A stretch of 64,000 bases of DNA from Corydoras sp. C115 (lineage: Eukaryota; Chordata; Actinopteri; Siluriformes; Callichthyidae). Position numbers and translations under genes: made by a program. The notes beneath the pieces were generated by a model. The model saw only the letters and a program-made list of their open reading frames with translations, did not search any database and had not been told where the DNA came from. The stretch covers positions 787,501 to 851,500 of the forward strand of contig JAFMOC010000007.1 of the NCBI GenBank assembly GCA_019802505.1, in the 5' to 3' direction. The stretch's first letter is position 1, and the number at the start of each line of letters is the position of its first letter. Below, piece by piece: positions 60,101 to 64,000 of the stretch.

Positions 60101-61122
60101 GCCACACAATGTTGAATGCTCATTTACATATATATATATATATGCTCATCTAATTTTGTACTGGTCTTCTACCTGGAGGGGGGGTTAGGCAGAGAGAGGT
60201 ACATGTCACACAGCGCAGATTCTCGTTGCCATGGTAACACCTATTTGTTTACTGATTACCCGATTACCCTTCTCTTTAATTTGTGAAGTTCGAAGGTAAA
60301 CTGCGAAACATAAATCTAACCAGTATTTAAATAGTATTTAAACGTGGATTTTCATGCATTGAGGAAAAGTTTCTCAGTTTCTTAAAGTAATCGTATCTAA
60401 ATTTACGCTGCCTGTCTATGTATGTGTAAATGTGTTTTTAAATGTTATTTTTCAAAAATAAATTTGTTCCGTTTGTATTCTATAAAAGTAGGTCGCGACT
60501 TAATGACCATGAGAAAATGTGGGTCCTGGGCACCCCTGCACTAAGCCACCATGCCATTCGCTTTCTGTTTTGTATTTGTTAATTCATTATTTTCCATTGT
60601 TTGTCTTTTATATATTTAAGCTTTTTTTCAGTCTCTCACTGAGGTTCATTTTGTTGTATGCAAGGTTTTCTCTCGAAATCCTGCCCATTTGTAAGAAGCG
60701 CTAGTGACACAGTGTTCGGTAATTCGTTTTTTTTGCCAGGATGTTGTGACAGTGTTTAGTAATTCTCTATTTCCAGGATGCAGAAGTGGTATTTAGTAAT
60801 ATTTTTTTATATATTTTCAGAACCTGAAAATATATTTTCATATCCTGTTTAGTAATTCATTTTCTCTGTATTATGTTAAGAGGTTTAATATTTTTAGTTT
60901 TCAATATTGAAGGCATTCTATTAGTATTGCTGTTTGCGGATGTAAAGATGGTGTTCAGTAATTTTTTTCTTTCTGCAGGATGTGGACATGGTGTTCAGTA
61001 ATATTCTGGAGGTTCATGAGTTGACTGTGAAATTGTTGGGTCTGATCGAGGATGCTGTAGAGATGACCGAAGATGGAAGTCCTCACCCTCTGGTGGGCAG
61101 CTGCTTTGAGGACCTTGCTGAG
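41958..61122 (+). CDS. sos2: Son of sevenless homolog 2, 5' part (exons 1-6), runs off the window
   Basis: SOS proteins are GRB2-recruited exchange factors that load Ras with GTP at the plasma membrane. Exons in the window are 41958-42038, 53801-53926, 55687-55818, 58470-58634, 58709-58909 and 60979-61122, all phase 0, coding 283 residues. Residues 1 to about 190 form the N-terminal tandem histone-fold region (IHPLLKEVLGYKIDYHVSLY, YISADILKLAGNY, SQQDIKVSMCADKVLMDMF). The Dbl-homology domain starts near EERQYLRELDLIIKVFR and continues to SPHPLVGSCFEDLAE. The stretches KRRSPLLLPVDKIHP and GLVSQCADED fit SOS2 better than SOS1. PH, REM, Cdc25 and proline-rich parts are beyond 64000. Intron 1 is 11.8 kb. 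The chosen ATG has G at -3. Confidence 0.95.
42402..42855 (-). mobile_element. SINE-A 3' fragment followed by a full SINE-A, sos2 intron 1
   Basis: 42402-42503 is a short tail-side fragment. 42512-42855 is near consensus and ends GCCACCGTGCCGCCC. Confidence 0.82.
42925..43152 (+). mobile_element. Old SINE-A next to the exon 1 duplicate
   Basis: GGTTTAGCACATTCGTCTTT head; it ends GATGAATTGGCACC where the duplicate starts. Confidence 0.65.
43153..43306 (+). repeat. Partial duplicate of sos2 exon 1 end and intron 1 start
   Basis: Aligns to 42001-42240. It contains TTGGAGGGGTATTTTC, TTCTAATATACATTATTATG and GGTGATGGCTGCTGGGATGA, but lacks about 90 bp from the middle. The donor equivalent has decayed. 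It is bordered on both sides by old SINE-A copies. Confidence 0.88.
43307..44000 (+). mobile_element. Cluster of three old SINE-A pieces
   Basis: 43307-43535, 43560-43720 and 43775-44000, each partial. They begin right after the exon 1 duplicate. A Rex-like LINE tail follows at 44041-44110. Confidence 0.6.
44494..44834 (+). mobile_element. SINE-A with 12-bp target duplication
   Basis: GATTAAGTGCAG at 44482-44493 and 44835-44846. A small deletion in the CTCCGGGTT region. Confidence 0.92.
45120..45335 (+). mobile_element. SINE-B, sos2 intron 1, head missing
   Basis: GCTATCAATCTGAAGG to TAAGTCGCTTTAAATAAAAG; box A is lost. Confidence 0.7.
45600..45802 (-). mobile_element. SINE-B, full length, adjacent to the 32-bp minisatellite
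   Basis: ATTTAGCAGACGCTTTTATCC to CACTGAGCTACCGTGCCC. Near consensus. Confidence 0.78.
45888..47868. repeat. 32-bp minisatellite in sos2 intron 1, about 62 units
   Basis: The unit contains GGTGCTGATGCGAGGGCATC and ATGGTACTGCGTG. The variant marker CTTATGGGAGTGCATCATGG recurs near 46067, 46323, 46803 and 46931, at steps of 256, 480 and 128 bp, all multiples of 32. Edge units at both ends are more diverged. Minus-strand ORFs of about 75 residues (SHQHHAVPRCPRISTTQFHD) are by-products. Confidence 0.96.
47870..48180. mobile_element. MITE-P copy at the edge of the 32-bp minisatellite
   Basis: Has AACTGTTATAAAATGAGTTG-like left end sequence, CACCTCTGAGCGCTTCACAT and the AAAAGAGGTGTT hairpin arm. 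The right half is truncated. It separates one stray minisatellite monomer from the array. Confidence 0.5.
48860..49200 (+). mobile_element. SINE-A, old, sos2 intron 1
   Basis: GGCTGGCATGGTGGCGTAG head and AAGATTATGAGATGAGAT tail. Heavily diverged in the centre. Confidence 0.65.
49330..50075. mobile_element. MITE-P copy split by a SINE-A
   Basis: The left part 49330-49462 carries GATATTATTGACAATAATGC. The right part 49803-50075 has GTACAGATGATAAAACAGC and hairpin-like sequence. The SINE between them is flanked by a 13-bp duplication. Confidence 0.6.
49463..49802 (+). mobile_element. SINE-A inserted in MITE-P, 13-bp duplication
   Basis: ATACTGTACAATA at 49450-49462 and ATATTGTACAATA at 49803-49815. 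Confidence 0.9.
50130..50440 (-). mobile_element. SINE-A, tail missing
   Basis: From CACTAGGGTCACGAAGG to GCTAACCACTAAGCCAAC. Moderately diverged. Confidence 0.7.
50450..52660 (+). other. sos2 intron 1, low-feature stretch
   Basis: Unique-looking AT-rich intron with one MITE fragment (51238) and a short GT run near 51730. No exon-like or conserved coding segment recognised. It could hide enhancers, which sequence alone cannot show. Confidence 0.5.
51238..51355. mobile_element. Reversed fragment of the ACTCACTGGCCA-type MITE, sos2 intron 1
   Basis: Contains GTCTGATCCACTTGTACC, (CCA)n and CTGTAGTACTGAGAATAATC, matching the interior of the copy at 4816. Confidence 0.5.
52675..53075. mobile_element. 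MITE-P copy, sos2 intron 1
   Basis: Hairpin GGGAAAGAGGTGTTG...CAGTTACACCTCATTTC at 52680-52740, then TTTTATAAAACGGTTCAAAT and the worn TAAAGTGCTCAGAAGT end. Confidence 0.5.
53105..53200 (-). mobile_element. SINE-A tail fragment
   Basis: CATTCATTTATCTTCTGC to CCATCCAGGGAAGAACG, then MITE-P sequence. Confidence 0.6.
53205..53470. mobile_element. MITE-P fragment, sos2 intron 1
   Basis: Has CTCATCCAATCAGATTTAAA, ATACAGATTAATATAAACAG and CACAGGAAAGAGGTGTAACA. It abuts a SINE-A fragment. Confidence 0.45.
53801..53926 (+). CDS. sos2: sos2 coding exon 2
   Basis: Residues 28-69, VQLQVHPNLSAKEDALQHIE to QPRTVPDVE. The acceptor is a (GT)n tract ending TTTAG. Confidence 0.95.
53927..54730 (+). other. 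sos2 intron 2, first part
   Basis: No repeat or ORF recognised. One CTCF-like motif with a mismatch (GCATCTAGTGGTA) near 54028. Confidence 0.45.
54735..55085 (-). mobile_element. Old SINE-A split by another retroelement tail
   Basis: Pieces 54735-54830 and 54975-55085. Between them 54840-54970 carries AAAGCTGCTTTGTGACAATG and AAAAAGCGCTATATAAATAA, a common fish non-LTR 3' end. Confidence 0.6.
55125..55500 (-). mobile_element. SINE-A, diverged, with internal insertion
   Basis: From TTATCTTCTGCTTAATCC to GATTCGAACCTGG. The GGGCAGATACACCC part appears twice. Sits about 190 bp before sos2 exon 3. Confidence 0.6.
55687..55818 (+). CDS. sos2: sos2 coding exon 3
   Basis: Residues 70-113, ERIQKTFPYPIDKWAMADAQ to KIHPLLK. 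The donor is GTAAGA. Confidence 0.97.
55889..56509. mobile_element. MITE with GGTAACACTTT termini, sos2 intron 3
   Basis: Starts GGTAACACTTTCTAT and ends AATAAAGTGTTACC, an inverted repeat of at least 11 bp around AT-rich non-coding sequence full of ATAAAG/CTTTAT motifs. Confidence 0.65.
57766..58285. mobile_element. MITE-P copy, nearly full length, sos2 intron 3
   Basis: Runs from AACAGGTAGTTCCAGTACTT through GTGACATTATTGACAATAAC and the hairpin AGGAAAGAGATGTAACG to a TTTAATAAATAAC end. No coding. Confidence 0.5.
58470..58634 (+). CDS. sos2: sos2 coding exon 4
   Basis: Residues 114-168, EVLGYKIDYHVSLYIVAVLE to SMCADK. The following intron is 74 bp. Confidence 0.97.
58709..58909 (+). CDS. 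sos2: sos2 coding exon 5
   Basis: Residues 169-235, VLMDMFDQEELGLVSQCADE to FLSNSKLSQQ. It includes the first helix of the Dbl-homology domain. The acceptor is TGTGTGTATGTGCAG. Confidence 0.97.
59396..60555 (-). mobile_element. SINE-A split by a hAT-like element, sos2 intron 5
   Basis: Body 59396-59658 ends in the reversed head (GCTAACCACTGAA). The last bases CACTAAGCCACCATGCC follow the hAT element at 60539. Confidence 0.75.
59659..60538. mobile_element. hAT-like element inside a SINE-A, sos2 intron 5
   Basis: It shares end and internal motifs with the element at 6852 (TTTCAAATGGTGGGTTGCG near the left end, AGGTCGCGACTTAATGACC near the right end). It splits a SINE-A whose head continues at 60539. 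Remnant ORFs are short and unassignable. Confidence 0.65.
60979..61122 (+). CDS. sos2: sos2 coding exon 6
   Basis: Residues 236-283, DVDMVFSNILEVHELTVKLL to GSCFEDLAE, Dbl-homology domain. The acceptor CTTTCTGCAG and the first 24 coding bases are repeated imperfectly several times upstream (59277-60939). The real exon is chosen because only this copy continues in frame with homology. Confidence 0.96.
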
Positions 61123-61566
61123 GTCAGTCACTGTGACTGTAATTGCGTTTTTAGTAATACTTAAAAAAATAACATACATAGTGTGTTCATACATTGTGTG
61201 TTCATGGTCCTTTGAGTTGATTAAGTTTTAAGAATTAAGAAGTGACATTCAACTCACACGCTTACCCAATGACATGGGTACCAATGTACAAATACTGGAC
61301 ACAGAAATATACGATTGGTATTAATTCCAGTTATGGTATGTGCTTGCATGTTCTCCCTATATCTCCAAGTTCTCAGAATTAAACGTATACCAGTGGATTA
61401 ATTTGACCTAATAAATTGGGTAACAGTGGCTTAGTGGTGGATTAGGTTTGAATACCAATCTGGGTGGAGTTTGCATTGTAACAAGGGGTGAGCGATGAGG
61501 AACGGAGACAAGATTTCTCCCGACAGGAACAGGCTTTATTACACACTGCGTTGAAATCACATTATA
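61123..61566 (+). other. Start of sos2 intron 6
   Basis: Donor GTCAGT at 61123. A SINE-A scrap (GTGGCTTAGTGG, then CCAATCTGGGTGGAG) near 61425-61475. Nothing else identified. Confidence 0.5.
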
Positions 61567-62910
61567 CAGTCCCTGACATAAGTTCTGTCGCTTATCCATG
61601 TTGTGGAAACAAAAGCTTATAACCTGACTTTAAATTCATCCATTGGTTTTAGAAATGATTCATATGAAAGCTGAAACCCTCCCAAATGAGATTTAATTTA
61701 TGAAAATAAATTTTCTTTACTGCAGAAATATTGTTCATTTAATGAACACAGAAAGGTCAGATTTTGGCAAGACAAAAGTTTTGTCGCCCACAGAAAGTAA
61801 TGTGAAAATCAAACAAATAATTCACTTCATATACAAAGATATGCTTCATAACACTGGTGAATGACATTGTGGTGCTATTAGAGCCATATTTGATATTTTG
61901 TGTGACTTCCATGAGCTTGAAGGACTGCATCCATGCGGTTCGACAATGATTCATACAATTTATTGATGAAGTCATCAGGAATAGCAAAGAATGCAGACTT
62001 ACATGCCTCTCATTACATGTTCTTTCATCCTACCCCAAACATTCTGAATGATTTTCATGTCTGGTGACTGGGCTGGCCAGTCCTGGAGCACCTTGATCTT
62101 CTTCGCCTTGAGGAACTTTGATGTAGAGATGGATGTATGAGATGGAGCACCATCCTGCTGTGAAATTTGACCCCTTTTATGATTGGGAATGTAAGATGTA
62201 GCTAATACTTCTTGATATTTTAGGCTATTGATATTGCCTTCCACCTTGCAAATGTTTCGCACACCCCCTTACTGAATGTAACCCCTGACCATGATAATTC
62301 CACCACGAAACTTGACTGTTTTCTGTGTGAATCTTGGATCCATACGGGCTCCAGTAGGTCTCCTGCAGTATTTGCAGCGGCTGTGGTGTAATTCAACTGA
62401 AGATTCAGCTGAGAAATCCACCTTCTGCCACTTTTCCAGCGTCCACCCGTTTAGCAGGCTGTTGGCCTTGGCAAATGCCACACGGTTTTTTACCTGCCTT
62501 TTGTTTAGTGCTGGCTTCTGGGCACTGATTCGACCATGGAGGCCATTTCGAGACAGAATCCTACAAACTGTTCTAGTTGACACAGGGACTTGAGCTGACC
62601 AGGCCTGGTGGAGCTCTGCTGCAGTGGAAGAGGAACCAACAAACGTTCCTCCGGAGCAGCTGTCTTGTGGGGTCTGCCAGACCTGGGCTTGTCAAAAACA
62701 TCTCCAGTCTCTTCAAATCTTTTTTTAATTCTTTGTACTTGACGCTGAGACACATTAAAGGTGCCAGCCACCTCTGCAGTGGATTTGGTCTTCAGCGTCT
62801 TGATAATCAAGGCTTTGGTCACAGGATGGATTTTTGGCATGTTGTCAGAGGTCAAGTTGCAGAGCAAGTGAAGGTCTGGGGTGCTGGAGTTCTTTTTATA
62901 CACACCCACT

Positions 62911-62911
<1 letters not shown>
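61567..62911 (-). pseudogene. Degenerate Tc1-like element with dead transposase
   Basis: The left end at 61567 starts CAGTCCCTGACATAAG after TA, with a second TIR-like motif (ACAAAAGTTTTGTCG) near 61770. On the minus strand the transposase reads in pieces: HTH part 62909-62585 (MPKIHPVTKALIIKTLKTKS), middle 62583-62269 and end 62262-61999, in different frames. The first catalytic Asp is replaced (FSAESS), the second is kept (SQQDGAPSHTS), and the third acidic residue is Gln (IIQNVWG). The right terminus is missing, replaced by a poly(T) run. Confidence 0.85.
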
Positions 62912-62966
<55 letters not shown>

Positions 62967-63287
62967 CTCCGTGTCCTGTCTGCCATTGTGAAACTCAGGA
63001 TTGATGTCTGAGTGTCTAAATCAGGCCCAACAGTTTTGATTTTACAAGTGGAGCATACAGGTATTTCTCCATGATGCTCCACTTGGTATATATTTAAAAC
63101 TTTATTGCAAAATTTTTTTTTTTTGGGGATCATATCTGTACAGCAACCACGGAGATGGAAAAAGAAACAGAAAAGAAGAAGGAAAAAAGAAAAAAAAAAA
63201 AAAAAAGAGGTATACGAAAGTGGTGGGAGGAAAGAAGAAAAGACCAACAGAGAAAAGAAAAAAAAAATAAAAAATAAAAAAATAAAT

Positions 63288-63348
<61 letters not shown>

Positions 63349-64000
63349 TATACATACATACATACACACACACATATACATATATACACCTACATACACA
63401 TACACATATACGCGCCTACGCATAAGTACATATATGCCCATACGCACATATATACATACATACATATATACATACACATATACACACATACATATACACA
63501 TACATACACACATACATAAATACCCACACATCCATACCTACATTTACCTTCATATACTAAAATTAATTACAATTTCCAGTATAAATATATTTATTTATTT
63601 ATTTAAACTATTCTTTTAATTGATTTTATAAATTAACGAAAAAGAAAGACAATTTTAAGAAACCAGGATCTGAACACCTGTTTGTGTGCAGTTGTGAGCA
63701 TGCAAGTAGATGAAAGATTTCTTCCATAGGAATGCCAAATGGGAATTTGTAGTAGTGACCGTGGGGGACCCCCGGCCCCGACCCCAAGGCCCGAGGCAGA
63801 CACCAGGAAGACCAGGGCCAAAGGCACCGCGGAGGTCCCAGGCGCCGCGCCCCCAGAGGCCCCAATGCAGGGACAACCGCACACCCCACCCCCCCGAACG
63901 GACCCAAAGGGAGAGCCGAGGGAAGCCCCCAGCAGCCCCCCGCCGAGCCCAGGGGTCAGCAGCCCCAAGCCCTCAGACCCCGCCGGCACCCCGCCACGCC
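62912..64000 (-). mobile_element. Putative 3' part of a minus-strand non-LTR retrotransposon
   Basis: A run of about 55 T at 62912-62966 looks like a poly(A) tail read backwards. Upstream of it on the minus strand come unique-looking sequence, A-rich and TA/CA simple repeats (63170-63540), and a very GC-rich, purine-biased block (63760-64000), as in L1-like 3' UTRs. No reverse-transcriptase reading frame is visible before the window ends. The short ORFs in the GC block are not recognisable proteins. Confidence 0.4.
63290..63535. repeat. (TA)n then CA/TA-rich microsatellite
   Basis: Pure TA to about 63341, then mixed ACATAT/ACACAT units. The ORFs here are compositional artefacts. Confidence 0.92.

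Larger units (their letters stand above)
59277..60978 (+). repeat. Repeated copies of the sos2 exon 6 acceptor and exon start
   Basis: Sequence like CAG-GATGTGGACATGGTGTT recurs with starts at 59277, 59315, 60740, 60777 and 60939, before the real exon at 60979. Close neighbours are 37-40 bp apart. A more worn copy lies near 60703. A SINE-A plus hAT insertion separates the two clusters. None of the decoys stays open like the real exon. Confidence 0.85.

Noticed and set aside
63655..63989. GC-rich ORFs at the window end as a coding exon
   Set aside because: Several overlapping frames are open because of base composition, and there are no domains or splice signals. It is more like the GC-rich part of a retrotransposon.

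Overview
The window is vertebrate nuclear DNA and almost certainly teleost. It holds three interrupted, single-copy eukaryotic genes with GT-AG introns, buried in fish-type repeats: tRNA-derived SINEs, Tc1-like and hAT-like DNA transposons, an L2-type LINE, MITEs and many microsatellites. The repeat spectrum would fit an otophysan such as a catfish, but the sequence alone does not settle the species.

Layout: med6 (Mediator subunit 6) is complete on the minus strand, in eight coding exons between 974 and 13188. l2hgdh (mitochondrial L-2-hydroxyglutarate dehydrogenase) is complete on the plus strand, in ten coding exons between 14466 and 32212, head-to-head with med6. sos2 (a Ras guanine-nucleotide exchange factor) starts on the plus strand at 41958. 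Its first six coding exons, to 61122, are present and the rest lies beyond the window. All exon junctions were placed by reading GT/AG sites and checking phase. The spliced lengths are 246 codons for med6, 450 for l2hgdh and 283 (partial) for sos2. The l2hgdh-sos2 order and orientation match the tetrapod arrangement.

The long ORFs outside these genes are not genes. The hundreds of residues open between 37.5 and 41.1 kb come from a tandem repeat whose unit is divisible by three. The many short ORFs containing CPRGFPPGSPVSSH-like or GLWEETGEPGG-like text are translations of one abundant SINE, called SINE-A here. Non-host genes that can be read are an intact Tc1-like transposase (15394-16428), a broken and catalytically dead Tc1 relative (61.6-62.9 kb) and a reverse-transcriptase fragment of an L2-like LINE (23.5-24.4 kb).

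The region has an unusual amount of local duplication. There is a four-copy 949-bp array in med6 intron 1, a 3.7-kb minisatellite just upstream of the sos2 CpG-rich first exon, and a 2-kb 32-bp minisatellite in sos2 intron 1. Unique sequence is duplicated at the sos2 exon 1 boundary and downstream of l2hgdh. The 3' splice site and first bases of sos2 exon 6 are repeated several times upstream of the real exon. I found no evidence for a new multi-gene system; the points worth following are these duplications, the intact transposon and the UG-rich splice acceptors.
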